Part shown: piece by piece, positions 13,425-26,668 of the stretch | Numbering within the stretch: position 1 is the stretch's first letter | How the letters are laid out: each line of letters begins with the position of its first letter | NCBI GenBank assembly: GCA_030765055.1 | Contig: JAUKNK010000152.1 | Location: 1-64,000, forward strand | Direction of reading: 5' to 3' | Source of the DNA: Mantis religiosa | Lineage: Eukaryota; Arthropoda; Insecta; Mantodea; Mantidae | Length of the DNA stretch: 64,000 bases | Notes under the pieces: generated by a model | Database searches by the model: none | What the model was told of the DNA's origin: nothing | Seen by the model: the letters and a program-made list of their open reading frames with translations, nothing else | Position numbers and translations under genes: made by a program

Positions 13425-16400
13425 GGGCCGTCGTGGAGAGGGGCACGTCGGCGCCATCACCATCATCCCCTCGAGTGACACTGCGCGCCGTCAGCCGGCG
13501 TATGGATGACAGCCTCATCGCGGACGGTTGGGTAAGAGGGAAGCCGTGCCGCGTGCTGGTGGAAACCGGGGCGGCCGTGACCATCATCAGACCTGACGTG
13601 GCGAAGGGTTTGCCGATAAGGAAGCCAAGCCGACCATACCAGCTTGTCACGGCATCGGGCGACACCTTGCCTGTGGTGAAGGAGGCCCTGCTGGAGCTGA
13701 CCTTGGGACGGAGTGCCGTGCGTCTGTGGGTGTTCGTCGCGAAGGTGGCTGAGGAGGTGATTCTGGGACTGGATGCCCTCAGGAGCCATGAGGCGACGGT
13801 CGACGTCGGCAAGAAGGTCCTGCGGCTTAACGGAGAAGAGGTTATACTCCGACAACCCGAAGAGCGCCTTGGAATTTGCAGGGTCGTCTTGGACGAAGAC
13901 GTGGTTGTCCCCGCGAGGAGCGAGGTGGTGGTGACGGCGCGACTGGAGGGCCAGAGAACCAGGAACATGATGCTGGACGAGAAGACGCCTGTAAACGGAC
14001 TGTGTGTAGCCAGGGCATTGCTGCCGTGCCGAGAGGAGGTGCCCGTGAGACTGCTAAATCCTACGGACGCCGATCACGACGTGCAGGCCGGGACGGAGTT
14101 GGGAATGTGCGAGCCCGTGGTGAGCGTAACAGCTATCGACGAGACCCAGGTGCCGGCGCTGAAGCAACACCTGGGGCCCCGGCTAGAAGGCTTGGTGGAG
14201 AGGGCGGCCGACCACCTGACCACAGAACAGCTGGAGAAGGTTCGACAACTGCTAAGGCGGTATCAGCGCGTCTTCAGCCAAGGTGATAGTGACTACGGCC
14301 GCACGGACAAAGTGCTTCACCGCATCGACACCGGGGACGCCCGGCCTATTCGGCAACCACATAGACGCGTGCCGCTGGCGAAGCAAGGGATAGGTACGAG
14401 ACATGCTGGAGGACATGAGATCCAGGGGAGTGATTGAAGAGTCTGACAGCCGTTGGTGTTCCCCTGTAGTCTTGGTGACAAAGAAGAACGGCGAGCTGCG
14501 CTTCTGCGTAGACTACAGAAAGTTGAACGCCGTCACCCGGAAGGACTGTTTTCCCTTACCCCGGATTGACGACACCCTGGGCACGCTAGCTGGTGCACAG
14601 TGGTTCTCGACCCTGGACCTGAAGTCGGGCTACTGGCAGGTGGCTCTAGACGCGAGAGACAAGGAGAAGACCGCATTCTCGATGGGCCAAGGGCTCTGGC
14701 AGTTCACGGTTATGCCCTTTGGCCTCTGCAACGCACCAGCTACCTTCCAGCGCCTTATGGAGTCAGTGATGAGAGGGCTGACTTACGATGCCTGCCTGCT
14801 ATACCTGGACGACATCATCATCATCGGGAAGACCTTTGAAGATCACCTCGAGAATCTGAGTAAGGTGCTACAGAGACTGCAAGCGACCAAATTGAAGCTG
14901 AACGCGAAGAAGTGCCAGCTGTTCCGCAAGGAAGTTAACTACTTGGGCCACGTAGTCTCAGCAACCGGAGTGGCCACAGACCCAGAGAAGACAAAGGCCG
15001 TGAGAGATTGGCCTCGCCCAAGGGATAGGAAAGAGTTGCGCAGTTTCCTGGGGCTGTGCATCGCTAAACCCCTCACCCGCCTGACAGAGGAACACCGGCC
15101 TTATGTGTGGACGGAGGACGCCGAAAACGCTTTCCAGCACCTAAAGGAGACCCTGTCCAGTGCTCCAATTTTGGGTTTCCCACAACCGGCTAGCGCCTTC
15201 ATTGTGGACACCGACGCCAGCGACCATTGCATTGGAGGTGTCCTATCGCAGATCCAGGACGGCCATGAGCGGGTAATAGCCTACTACAGCAAGACGCTAT
15301 CCAAGGCAGAGAAGAACTACTGCGTCACCCGACGGGAGTTACTGGCGGTAGTAAAGACAGTGGAGCACTTCCACAAGTACCTGTACGGTCAGCCATTCCA
15401 CCTGAGGACTGACCATTCCGCATTAACCTGGCTATTGAGCTTTAAGAACCTGGAAGGCCAGACAGCACGTTGGGTCCAGAGGCTGCAGGAGTACGACTTC
15501 ACCTCAGAACATCGTAGAGGGAAGAGCCACGGTAACGCTGACGCCATGTCCCGAAGACCCTGTCCGGAAGAGTGCGGCCAGTGTACAAGAGTGGAGGAGA
15601 AGGAGCGTGCCGCAGCAGTCCGAGTAGTCACGGCAGTGCCTGCGGATGGCTGGGATAGCGCAGGCCTGAGGAGGGAGCAGCTGGCGGACGCAGACTTGGG
15701 GCCACTCTTGAGGGAAGTGGAGGCAGGGATGAGACCAACCTGGGAGGACATCGCACCGAGGAGCGCCACCTACAAGTCGTACTGGGCCCAATGGGACTCG
15801 TTGAAGACCAGAGAGGGCGTGCTCTTCCGGGTATGGGAGTCACCCGATGGGAAGACGCAGAGAGAACAGTTGGTGCTTCCCCGGAGTAAGGTCCCGGAAG
15901 TCTTGGAGGAAGTGCACGCCGGTACTTCGGGAGGACACTTGGGAGCGAACCGAACGATTGACAAACTACGGCAGCGCTACTACTGGCTGAGGCTACGAGC
16001 AGATGCTGAGAGAAGGTGCCGTCAGTGTCACGTGTGTGCGGCGAGTCGCGGCCCCTAGACTAGGAGCTGGGGTCGCATGCAGCAGTACAACGTCGGAGTG
16101 CCATTCGAACGGCTCGCCGTTGACATTGCTGGACCGTTCCCAGTTTCCGACCGAGGCAACAAGTACCTAATGGTGGTCGTGGACCACTTCACCAAGTGGC
16201 CGGAGGTGCATGCCATCCCAAACCAAGAGGCAAAAACAATCACAGACTGCCTCGTGGAGCAAGTATTCTGTCGATTTGGGGTGCCGTTAGAGCTACACAG
16301 TGACCAGGGTACCAACTTTTAGTCCAACCTAATGAAGGAGGCACTACAAAGCTTGGGGAGAACAAGACTCGCACTACGCCTCTACATCCCCAATCGGAAG

Positions 16401-16963
16401 GCATGGTTGAAAGGTACATCAAGACCTTAGAGGAACAACTGAGGAAGGTCGTGTTCAGCCATCAGCGAGACTGGGACGTCAAGGTGCCACTGTTCTTGCT
16501 GGCCTACCGCTCTTCTACACACGACACAACTGGGATGACGCCAGCCAGCTTAATGTTCGGCCGAGAGTTATGCCTCCCGTGTGACCTGGCTTTTGGAAGC
16601 CCTCCGGAAGCGAAACAGCCAGCGACCGAGTATGTGGAGAACTGGGTGGACCATCTGCACGACATGCACGAGATGGCTCGCCAGAACATCCAGAAGGCGA
16701 GCGACCGCATGAAGACCAGGTATCACAGGCAAGCCAACAGCCAAGGGTTCCAGCAAGGTGACCTGGTCTGGTTGTACCGTCCTACCCGGACCAAGGGACG
16801 CTGCCCGAAGCTCCAGCAGCCATGGCAAGGAACGTACCGGGTAGTGAAGAGGATTAGCGACGTGGTCTACCGCATACAGAAGGTTGCGCGAGGGAAGATG
16901 TTGGTGGTACACCTGGATCGCCTAGCCCGCTACGATGGCGCCGTTCGGGACGACCAGCTTTGA
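13349..16963 (+). pseudogene. pol: Pol polyprotein of gypsy A, broken
   Basis: Encodes protease, reverse transcriptase, RNase H and integrase in Ty3/gypsy order. The protease active site reads VETGAA near 13560, with Glu in place of the catalytic Asp (DTGA in copy F). RT begins near 14403; YLDD is intact at 14802-14813. RNase H has DTDASD, RRELLAVV and RTDHSAL; relative to other copies about 36 bp (around SYYRRF) are missing near 15060. The integrase HHCC zinc finger is at 15920-16040 and the core has VDIAGPF and HSDQGTNF. Breaks: frameshift near 14390, TAG at 16056 (Gln codon in other copies), TAG at 16320 (Glu in others), frameshift near 16355. The C-terminal integrase part is open from 16403 to 16963. 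Not functional as a single protein. Confidence 0.92.
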
Positions 16964-16974
16964 GGAGGGAGCAG
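16962..16974 (+). other. Polypurine tract of gypsy A
   Basis: GAGGAGGGAGCAG lies directly before the 3' LTR and is conserved before the 3' LTRs of C, F and (on the minus strand) D and G. It is the expected primer for plus-strand DNA synthesis. Confidence 0.7.
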
Positions 16975-17467
16975 TGTCACCCAATTAGCGGAGGACACGT
17001 CCGGCGGCGGCTGGAGAGGACACAAGGCAGCCGAGCCACGCCCCCCCCCATTAATCTCAGCCACTTACTGAGGGGTGATTTAGGGAAATGTCACTTGTCC
17101 CTCGACGTTTCTCTCCCCTTCTCCTGTCCCCTGGAACGTTCGGGTGATTCGCGGAAAACCAGAGACTTCTAGAATAACAGGATATTCCTATAAAAGGGGC
17201 TTCAATTAGGAGTCAGTCAGTCAGTCACAGTTCTTGGTATAAGAATGCAGTGCTAGTGTACGACGAGAAGTCTGTGTGAGAGCATCGGAAGATTGTACGC
17301 AATTACGAGTGCAAGTGAAATTGTAACGGACGAACTGGTGAATCGTAATTGTGTGCATTACGTAATTCTGTGTAATTGGCAAGAGTTTAACTGTAAGTCG
17401 GTGGAAATAAAGAACATTTTTGAGTGGTGAAATTGGACTTTTCATTTCACGAACCCACAAAGTCACA
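16975..17467 (+). repeat. 3' LTR of gypsy A
   Basis: 493 bp, nearly identical to 11710-12194, with small differences such as GGCGGCTGGAGAGG against GGCGTCTGGAAGGG and a longer C run. TATA box and AATAAA are conserved. It is followed at once by the ATAT target duplication and satellite. Confidence 0.93.
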
Positions 17468-18457
17468 ATATATAACATACAAGAGACTAGCAACTCATCA
17501 CATTTGGTTGTTGTCTGAATCTCTTGTTAATATAGAACTTAAAAGAGAGTAGCCACTCATCACAGTTGGTTGTCTGAATCTCTTGTTAATATATGACTAA
17601 CAAGAGACTAGCCACTCATCACAGTTGGCGGTTGTCTGAATCTCTTGTTAATATATAACTTACAAGAGACTAGCCTCTCATCACAGTTGGTGGATGTCTG
17701 GATCTCTTGTTAATATATAACTAACAAGAGACTAGCAACTCATCACAGTTGGCGGTTGTCTGGATCTCTTGTTAATATATCACTTGCAAGAGACTAGCGT
17801 CTCATCACAGTTGGTTGTTGTCTGGATCTCTTGTTAATATATAACTTACAAGAGACTAGCCACTCATCACAGTTGGTTGTTGCCTGAATCTCTTGTTAAT
17901 ATATAACTTACAGGAGACTAGCCACTCATCACAGTTGGTTGTTGTCTGGATCTCTTGTTAATATATAACTTACAAGCGACTAGCAACTCATCACAGTTGG
18001 TTGTCTGGATCTCTTGTTAATATATAACTTACAAGAGACTAGCGTCTCATCACAGTTGGTGGTTGTCTGAATCTCTTGTTAATATATAACTTAGAAGAGC
18101 ATAGCGTCTCATCACATTTGGTTGTTGTCTGGATCTCTTGTTAACATATAACTTACAAGAGCATAGCGTCTCATCACAGTTGGTTGTTGTCTGAATCTCT
18201 TGTTAATATATAACTTACAAGAGACTAGCGTCTGATCACAGTTGGTTGTTGTCTGAATCTCTTGTTAATATATAACTTACAAGAGACTAGCGTCAAATCA
18301 CAGTAGGTGGTTGTCTGAATCTCTTGTTAATATATAACTTACAAGAGACTAGCGACTCATCACAGTTGGTTGTTGTCTGGATCTCTTGTTAATATATAAC
18401 TTACAAGAGAGTAGCCACTCATCACAGTTGGTGGTTGTCTGGATCTCTTGTTAATAT
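17468..18457. repeat. 62-bp satellite (block 2)
   Basis: Sixteen monomers of the same satellite between element A and solo LTR B. They are somewhat more diverged than block 1 (ATAGAACTTAAAAGAGAG, ATATGACTAACAAGAG), as expected for monomers cut off from homogenisation or near an array edge. Confidence 0.95.
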
Positions 18458-18942
18458 TGTCACCCAAGCGTCGGAACACCCTGTAGACTGAACAAGCAGC
18501 AGACGGGTCGGTGTTCGCCCCGCCCCCTCGTTTGTCTTATAGCGTTAAGAAGGGATGGCTGGGGCAAAAAAACATCACGGCGCCGTCTCTTTCTGTTCCA
18601 CCTGTGTTCTCGAACTTACAGGATATTTCCTCTAATCTAGAACCTTCCGATCGACCCGCTGGCCCTATATAAGCAGCACGTCGGCAAAGAGGAGTCAGTC
18701 AGAGTTCTTGGTGTAAGCATGCAGTGCTAGTATACGACGAGAAGACTGTGTGAGAATATCGGAAGATTGTACGTAATTACGAGTGCAAGTGAAATTGTAA
18801 CGGAGGAACTGGTGAATCCTAATTGTGTGCATTACGTAATTCTGTGTAATTGGCAAGAGTTTAACTGTAAGTTCGTGGAAATAAAGAACATTTTTTGAGT
18901 GGTGAAATTGGACTTTTCATTTCACGAACCCACAAAGTCACA
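18458..18942 (+). mobile_element. Solo LTR B (gypsy, E-type U3)
   Basis: A single 485-bp LTR, TGTCACCCAAGCGTCGG...GTCACA, flanked by TTAATAT and ATATATAAC, again an ATAT duplication in the satellite. It has a TATATAAG box at 18666 and AATAAA at 18880. The R/U5 half matches LTR A closely, but the U3 half is different and matches the LTRs of minus-strand element E. No internal sequence remains, so the element was lost by LTR-LTR recombination. Confidence 0.92.
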
Positions 18943-21485
18943 ATATATAACTTACAAGAGCATAGCGACTCATCACAGTTGGTTGTTGTCTGGATCTCTT
19001 GTTAATATATAACTTACAAGAGACTAGCAACTCATCACAGTTGGTTGTTGCCTGAATCTCTTGTTAATATATAACTTACAAGAGACTGGCAACTCATCAC
19101 AGTTGGTGGTTGTCTGGATCTCTTGTTAATATGTAACTAACAAGAGACTAGCCTCTCATCACAGTTGGTTGTTGTCTGAATCTCTTGTTAATATATAACT
19201 TACAAGGGACTAGCAACTCATCACAGTTGGAGGTTTTCTGGATCTCTTGTTAATATATAACTTACAAGAGCATAGCGTCTCATCACAGTTGGTTGTTGTC
19301 TGGAACTCTTGTTAATATATAACTTACAAGAGCATAGCGTCTCATCACAGTTGGTTGTTGTCTGGATCTCTTGTTAATATATAACTTACAAGAGACTAGC
19401 CACTGATCACAGTTGGTTGTTGTCTGGATCTCTTGTTAATATATAACTTACAAGAGACTAGCCACTCATCACAGTTGGTGGATGTCTGGATCTCTTATTA
19501 ATATATAACTTACAAGAAACTAGCAACTCATCACAGTTGGAGGTTGTCTGGATCTATTGTTAATATATAACTAACAAGAGACTAGCCACTCTTCACAGTT
19601 GGTTATATTCTGGATCTCTTGTTAATATATAACTTACAAGAGAGTAGCCACTCATCACAGTTGGTTGTTGTCTGGATCTCTTGTTAATATATAACTTACA
19701 AGAGACTAGCCACTCATCACAGTTGGTTGTTGTCTGGATCTCTTGTTAATATATAACTTACAAGAGACTAGCCACTCATTACAGTTGGTTGTTGTCTGGG
19801 TCTCTTGTTAATATATAACTTACAAGAGACTAGCAACTCTTCACAGTTGGTTGTTGTCTGGATCTCTTGTTAATATATAACTTACAAGAGACTAGCCACT
19901 CATCACAGTGGGTTGTTGTCTGGATCTCTTGTTAATATATAACTTACAAGAGACTAGCCACTCATTACAGTTGGTTGTTGTCTGGGTCTCTTGTTAATAT
20001 ATAACTTACAAGAGACTAGCAACTCTTCACAGTTGGTTGTTGTCTGGATCTCTTGTTAATATATAACTTACAAGAGACTAGCCTCTCTTCACAGTTGGTT
20101 GTTGTCTGGATCTCTTGTTAATATATAACTTACAAGAGACTAGCGACTCATCACAGTTGGTTGTTGTCTGGATCTCTTGTTAATATATAGCTTACAAGAG
20201 ACTAGCCACTCATCACAGTTGGTTGTTGTCTGGATCTCTTGTTAATATATAACTTACAAGAGACTAGCGACTCATCACAGTTGGTTGTTGTCTGAATCTC
20301 TTGTTAATATATAACTTACAAGAGACTAGCAACTCATCACAGTTGGTTGTTGTCTGGATCTCTTGTTAATATATAACTTACAAGAGACAAGCCACTCTTC
20401 ACAGTTGGTTGTTGTCTGAATCTCTTGTTAATATATAACTTACAAGAGACTAGCCACTCTTCACAGTTGGTTGTTGTCTGAATCTCTTGTTAATATATAA
20501 CTTACAAGAGACTAGCCTCTCATCACAGTTGGTTGTTGTCTGGATCTCTTGTTAATATATAACTTACAAGAGACAAGCCACTCATCACAGTTGGTTGTTG
20601 CCTGGATCTCTTGTTAATATATAACTTACAAGAGACTAGCCACTCATCACAGTTGGTTGTTGTCTGGATCTCTTGTTAATACATAACTTACAAGAGACTA
20701 GCGACACATCACAGCTGGTTGTTGTCTGGATCTCTTGTTAATATATAACTTAAAAGAGACTAGCCACTTTTCACAGTTGGCTGTTGTCTGGATCTCTTGT
20801 TAATATATAACTTACAAGAGACTAGCCACTCTTCACAGTTGGTTGTTGTCTGGATCTCTTGTTAATATATAACTTACAAGAGACTAGCGACTCATCACAG
20901 TTGGTTGTTGTCTGGATCTCTTGTTAATATATAACTTACAAGAGACTAGCCACTCATCACAGTTGGTTGTTGTCTGGATCTCTTGTTAATATATAACTTA
21001 CAAGAGACTAGCGACTCATCACAGTTGGTTGTTGTCTGAATCTCTTGTTAATATATAACTTACAAGAGACTAGCAACTCATCACAGTTGGTTGTTGTCTG
21101 GATCTCTTGTTAATATATAACTTACAAGAGACAAGCCACTCTTCACAGTTGGTTGTTGGCTGAATCTCTTGTTAATATATAACTTACAAGAGACTAGCCA
21201 CTCTTCACAGTTGGTTGTTGTCTGAATCTCTTGTTAATATATAACTTACAAGAGACTAGCCACTCTTCACAGTTGGTTGTTGTCTGGATCTCTTGTTAAT
21301 ATATAACTTACAAGAGACAAGCCACTCATCACAGTTGGTTGTTGCCTGGATCTCTTGTTAATATATAACTTACAAGAGACTAGCCACTCTTCACAGTTGG
21401 TTGTATTCTGGATCTCTTTTTAATATATAACTTACAAGAGACAAGCCACTCATCACAGTTGGTGTCTCTCTGGATCTCTTGTTAA
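18943..21485. repeat. 62-bp satellite (block 3)
   Basis: About 41 monomers. Variants with ACTCTTCACAG are common here and rare in block 1. Higher-order periods are visible: a 3-monomer period near 19771/19957 (186 bp) and a 12-monomer period near 20391/21135 (744 bp). The array stops at CTCTTGTTAACAACTAG near 21485. Confidence 0.95.
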
Positions 21486-21664
21486 CAACTAGATATTTTT
21501 GGCTCCTAGCAGTGTGGGGGATACAAAGCGGCACTAAACCCTAAAAATAGTAGTGGAGTGTGCGGAGGAGCTAGAGGAAACATGTCACGGATATTTTAAT
21601 TCCACACAATTGGGAAACAAATGCCAATTACCATCTTTTATCATTGATTGTTTCTCATACGTAT
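21486..21664. other. Unique spacer between satellite and gypsy C
   Basis: About 180 bp of AT-rich sequence. I recognise no gene, exon or repeat in it. Confidence 0.5.
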
Positions 21665-22146
21665 TGTTGTGACTGAGGCGATGCACACAAAATGTTCGGC
21701 ACAGAGAGATAAGGGACAGATAGTGCTGGGCGGAGAGTAAGAGCTTGCCTAAGCAGATAAAGATAGCACAGAGATAAAAGGCATGCCAAAACAGATAAGG
21801 TGAGGTAAATGGAACATTTTAGACATCTTGATAGAGAACATTCGATTTCTTGTTTGTTACAGAATATTCCAGAAATGTCGAGTGATATCAGTAGTGGTAT
21901 ATATATGAGACACACCATGCGAAATAGTCATAAACAGAGTCATAAATGGAGTTGTAACGAGTTGTTGTAAACATAACTGAGTATTGTGCAACGGTGAATG
22001 CTGTTTGTTTGGGGTCAACGACCTTGGAAGATTGTAATTGTATATGTGACGTAATTCTGCTGCTGTAAGTGTACATCTACGGAAATAAAGAACATTTTGA
22101 ATTTCTGCAACTTAGACTTTTGATTCTATGAACCCACAATGACACA
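21665..22146 (+). repeat. 5' LTR of gypsy C (start uncertain)
   Basis: Ends ACCCACAATGACACA just before the primer site, with AATAAA near 22085. The start is chosen at the first TGTTGTGAC after the unique spacer; a few bases either way are possible. Its R/U5 resembles that of copy D (ATTTCTGCAACT, CTTTTGATTCTATGAA) more than its own 3' LTR. Confidence 0.6.
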
Positions 22147-22148
22147 AC

Positions 22149-22166
22149 TGGTGTCAGAAGTGGGAT
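22149..22166 (+). other. Primer binding site, perfect tRNA-Leu match
   Basis: TGGTGTCAGAAGTGGGAT is the reverse complement of the CCA-tailed 3' end of animal tRNA-Leu (ATCCCACTTCTGACACCA). The assignment rests on the known tRNA sequence and was not tested by alignment. Confidence 0.75.
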
Positions 22167-22173
22167 ATACGAA

Positions 22174-23180
22174 GATGGACCCTACATTGGCAAAATTCTA
22201 GAACAGCTGAAAGAAATGCGAACAGCGAATGACAACCTCGCTAAGAAAACAGAAGCGGGAAACAACATGGCCGCGACGATGACTACAATGAAGACCGAAT
22301 TAAGCACAGAAATGAAAGCGGCGAACGATGACCTCGCCACCAAATTTGAGGAACAGCTGGTCGGCGTGAAGGAGGACGTCACGGAGCTGGACAAACGGAT
22401 GCGTCAAATGGACGAGCGCGTCGAAAAACGGGCAATCCGCGTTAACGACCTGGAGAGAAAGGCCGACACCAATACTAAGTCCCTAAACGCCATGGTGGAG
22501 GACATCGTCTTTAGGAGGTTGAAGGACGTGAAGGCCAACGCGCCGGGATGCGACACAACATTTGCGCGCGTCAAACCACCCAAGTCCGACGGCACGACAA
22601 CTTTCGAGGTCTTCTGCCGCCAGTTCGACACAGTGGAAGAGGCCGCACAGCTAATAGCCAGCCTCCAGGGACGGGCATCAGAAGTCCGCGGCGCCCAAGG
22701 ATAACCGGGAGGCCCTGTAAAACCGCTTCGGAAACCACCGCTTAGCCGCAGCGTACCGCAGCCAGCTGAAGTCAAGGTCGCAGCAGCCAGGGGAGACACT
22801 GCAGGAGTTCGCCCTGGCAATCGAGCAGCTGGCCAGTAAAGGCTTAGTCGACCTCCCACTAGAGTTCGTATCCCGAGGCTGTCTACACATTCGTTGACGG
22901 GGTACGGGACACCGAGATATGTCAGCACCTAATGCTCGGCGACTACAAAACCATCCACGAGGCGCCAACGGCAGCACTTAGGACAGAGGCGGCCAAGGTG
23001 ACGGCTACCCCGACTTCCACAAGGACTATCCGTAATAATGGAGATCGAAGACCAGCAGAGGGACGCCGGCGAAGACCTAGTGGCATGTGTTAAAGGTGTG
23101 GGCAGCCGGGATACCTGGAGAGAGACTGCCCACACCAGGAAGAGCAGCCGGAAACGAGTAAGGGCCGTCGTGGAGAGGGA
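22174..23180 (+). pseudogene. gag: gag remnant of gypsy C
   Basis: Starts as MDPTLAKF then stops; the coiled-coil reading resumes in another frame at 22216 and runs to 22704. It has PPKSDGTTTFEVFCRQFD, but about 50 bases of the conserved core around it are missing. Downstream, fragments of the LQEFALAIEQLA region appear in shifted frames. The zinc knuckle is broken twice: the Trp codon is TAA, and the conserved His is Tyr (GQPGYLERDC). Not functional. Confidence 0.85.
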
Positions 23181-23181
23181 C

Positions 23182-26100
23182 ACGTCGGCACCATCACCAC
23201 CATCCACTGGAGTGACACTGCGCGCCGTCAGCCAGCGTTTGGATGAGAGCCTCATTGCGGACGGTTGGGTGGAGGGGAAACCGTGCCGCGTGCTGGTAGA
23301 CACCAGGGCAGCCGTGACCGTCATCAGACCCGACGTACCCAGGGGTTTGCCGTCGAGTAAACCAAGCCGACCAAACCAGCTTGTGATGGCATCGGGTGAC
23401 ACATTGCCTTTAGAGAGGGAGGCCCTGCTGTACTTGACCTTGGGGCGAAGTGCCGTAGGTCTGTGGGTGTTCGTCGCGGAGGTGGCTGAGGTGATACTGG
23501 GACTGGATGCCCTCGGGAGCCATGAGGCGACGATCGACAGGAAGGTTCTGCGGCTCAATGAAGTAGAGGTGATACTTCGGCAATCAGAAGAACGCCTAGG
23601 AAACTGCAGGGTCGTCCTGAGCGAAGAAGTGGTTGTCCCCGCGAGAAGCTAGGTAGTGGTGATGGCGCGACTGCAAGGCCAGCGGACGAAGAACTTGATG
23701 CTGGACCAGAAGACGCCTGTGTGCGGGCTGTGTGTAGCCAGGACATTGTTACCGTGCCGAGAGGAGGTGCCGGTGATGCTGCTCAACTCAACAGGCACCG
23801 ATCACGACGTCCAGTTCGGAACGGAACTGGGGACGTACGAGCCCGTGGTCAGCGTAACACCAATCGACCAGACCCATGAGCCGGTACCGGCGCAACTACT
23901 GGGGCCCCGGCTGGAAGGTTTAGTGGAGAGGGCGGCCGACCACCTGGCCGCAGAACAGCTCGAGAAGGTTCGGCAACAGCGCGTCTTTTGCCAAGGCGAC
24001 AGCGACTATGGCCGCACGGACAGAGTGCTTCACCACATCGACACCGGAGACGCCCGGCCTATTCGGCAACCACCTAGACGTGTCCCACTAGCGAAACAGT
24101 CGGCGGTATAGGGACATGTTGGAGGACATGAGATCCAGGGGAGTGATTGAAGAGTCGGACAGCCCTTGGTGTTCCCTTGTAGTCTTGATGACGAAGAACG
24201 GCAAGCCACGCTTCTGCGTGGGCTACAGGCAGATGAACGCTGTCACCAGGAAGGATTGTTTCCCCTTGCCCCGGATTTACGACACCCTGGACACGCTTGC
24301 TGGTGCGCAGTGGTTCCTGACCCTGGACCTGAAGTGTCGTTACTGGCAGGTAGCCCTGGACCCGAGAAACAAGGAGAAAACCGCATTCTCGACAGGCCAA
24401 GCGCTTTGGCAGTTCAGTTATTCCCTTTGGCCTCTTGAAAGCACCAGCCACCTTCCAATGCCTAATGGAATCAGTGATGAGAGGGTTAACTTATGACGCC
24501 TGCCTGCTATACCTAGACATCATCGTCGGTAAGACATTCGAAGACCATCTTGGAAACCTGAGCAAGGTGCTACAGAGACTGCAGGCGGCTAACCTGAAGC
24601 TAAACGTAAAGAAGTGCCAGCTCTTCCGCAAGGAAATCAACTACTTGGGCCACATATTCTCACCAAACGGAGTGGCCACAGACCCGGAGAGATTGGCCAC
24701 GGCCAAAAGATAAGAGAGAATTGCGCAGTTTCCTGGGGCTGTGCAGTTATTACCCCCCGTTTCATAAAGGGCTTCTCCAACATCGCCAAGTCCCTCACCC
24801 GCTTGACGGAAGAACACCGGCCGTATGTGTGGACAGAGGACGCCGAAGTCGCTTTCCAGGAGCTGAAGACACTGCAGAGTTCCTATTTTGGGATTCCCAC
24901 AACCAGGTGGCAGCTTCATTGTGGACACCGACGCTAGCGACCATTACATTGGAGGCGTCCTATCGCAAGTGCAGGACGGCCACGAGCGGGCGATAGCTTA
25001 CTACAGCAAGACGCTATCCAAGGCAGAGAAGAACTACTGCGTCACCCGACGAGAGTTACTGGTGGTGGTAAAGACTTGGAACACTTCCACAAGTACCTGT
25101 ACGGTCAGCCATTCCACCTGAGGACTGACCATTCCGCCCTAACCTGGGTACTGGGCTGTAGAAACCTGGAAGGCCAGACAGCACGTTGGGTTCAGAGGCT
25201 GCAAGAGTACTTCACCTCTGAACATCGTAGAGGGAAGAGCCACGATAATGCAGACACCATGTCCCGAAGACCCTGCCCATAAGAGTGCGGCCAGTGCACA
25301 CGAGTGGAAGAGAAGAAGCGTGCCCCAGCTGTCCGAGTGGTCACAGCAGTGCCTGCGGATGGCTGGGATAGCGCAGGTCTGAGGAGGGAGCAGCTGGCGG
25401 ACGCCGACTTGGGGATACCCCTGAGGGAAGTGAAGGCAGGGATGAGACCGACCTGGGAGGACATCACACCCAGAAGCGCTGCCTACATGTACTGGGCCCA
25501 ATGGGAGTCGTTGAAGATCAATGAGGGTGTGCTGTTCCGGGTATGGGAATCACCCGATGGGAAGACGCAGAGAGTAGTTGGTGCTTCCCCGGAGTAAGGT
25601 CCCGGAAGTCTTGCAAGTAGTGCACGCCGGTGCTTCAGGACACCTGGGAGCAAACCGAACGATCGACAAACTCCGACAGCGCTACTACTGGCTGAGGCTC
25701 CGAGCAGACGCTGAGAGATGGTGCCGTCAATGTCACGTGTGCGCGGCGAGTCGCGGCTCCCAGACTAGGAGGGGTCGCATGCAGCAGTACAACGTCGGAG
25801 CGCATTCGAACGCATCGTTGTCGACATAGCTGGACCATTCCCAGTGTCCGACCGAGGCAACAAGTACCCGATGGTGGTCGTGGACTACTTCACCAAGTGG
25901 TCGGTGTATGCCGTCCCGAACCAGGAGGCGAAGACCATCACAGACTGCCTCGTGGAGCAACTGTTCTGCCGTCTTCAGGTGCCTTTGGAGCTCCACAGTG
26001 ACCAGGGCACCAATTTTGAGTCTAACCTGATGAAGGAGGCACTGGAAAACTTGGGGTTAACAAGACCTGCACAACAGCCCTACACCCCCAGTCGGACGGC

Positions 26101-26660
26101 ATGGTCGAGAGGTACATTAAGACCCTAGAAGAACATCTGAGGAAGTTCGTGGCCAGCCATCAGTGAGACTGGGACGTTAAGGGATGCCAAGGGACCACTT
26201 CCTGCTGGCCTACCGCTCGTCGACACACGACACCACTGGGATGACGGCAGCCAGCTTAATTTTCGGCCGAGAGCTACGACTCCCTTGTGATCTGGCTTTT
26301 GGAAGCCCCCTGGATGGAAAACAGCCAGCAACCGAGTATGTGGAGAACCTGGTGGACCGTCTCCACGACATGCACGTGATGGCTAATCAGAACATCCAGA
26401 AGGCAAGCGACCGCATGAAGACCCAATAAAACAGGCAAGCCAACAGCCAAGGTTTCCAGCAACATGACCTGGTCTGGTTGTACCTCCCTACCAAGGGACG
26501 CTCCCTGAAACTTCAGCAATCGTGGCAAGGACCGTACCGGGTGGTAAAGAGGATGAACGACGTGGTCTACTGCATCCAGAAGGTGCCCTGAGGAAAGATG
26601 GTGGTACACCTGGATCGTTTGACCCACTACGATGGGGCTGTTCGGGACGACCAGCCTTGA
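23182..26660 (+). pseudogene. pol: pol remnant of gypsy C
   Basis: Protease motif is VDTRAA (Gly replaced by Arg). RT fragments run from 24116. The catalytic motif reads YLDIIVGKT at 24510, lacking one Asp of YLDD. RNase H (DTDASDHYIGG), the HHCC finger (near 25650-25750) and the integrase core (HSDQGTNFESN near 26000) follow in shifting frames. There are at least eight frame breaks, many of them losses of one unit of a short tandem doublet. The last part, up to CCAGCCTTGAGGG, keeps the integrase C-terminal similarity. Not functional. Confidence 0.88.
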
Positions 26661-26668
26661 GGGAGCAG

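Larger units (their letters stand above)
11710..17467 (+). mobile_element. Ty3/gypsy LTR retrotransposon A, near full length
   Basis: Complete element architecture: 5' LTR, primer binding site, gag, pol (protease, RT, RNase H, integrase), purine tract, 3' LTR. The LTRs start TGTCACCC and end GTCACA. The flanks read TTAATAT before and ATATATAAC after, giving a 4-bp ATAT target duplication; removing the element restores the intact satellite monomer. gag is open. pol is broken by a frameshift near 14390, TAG stops at 16056 and 16320, and a frameshift near 16355, so this copy cannot make a full Pol. The LTRs differ by only a few percent by eye, so the insertion is fairly young. There is no envelope-like ORF between pol and the 3' LTR. 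Confidence 0.95.
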
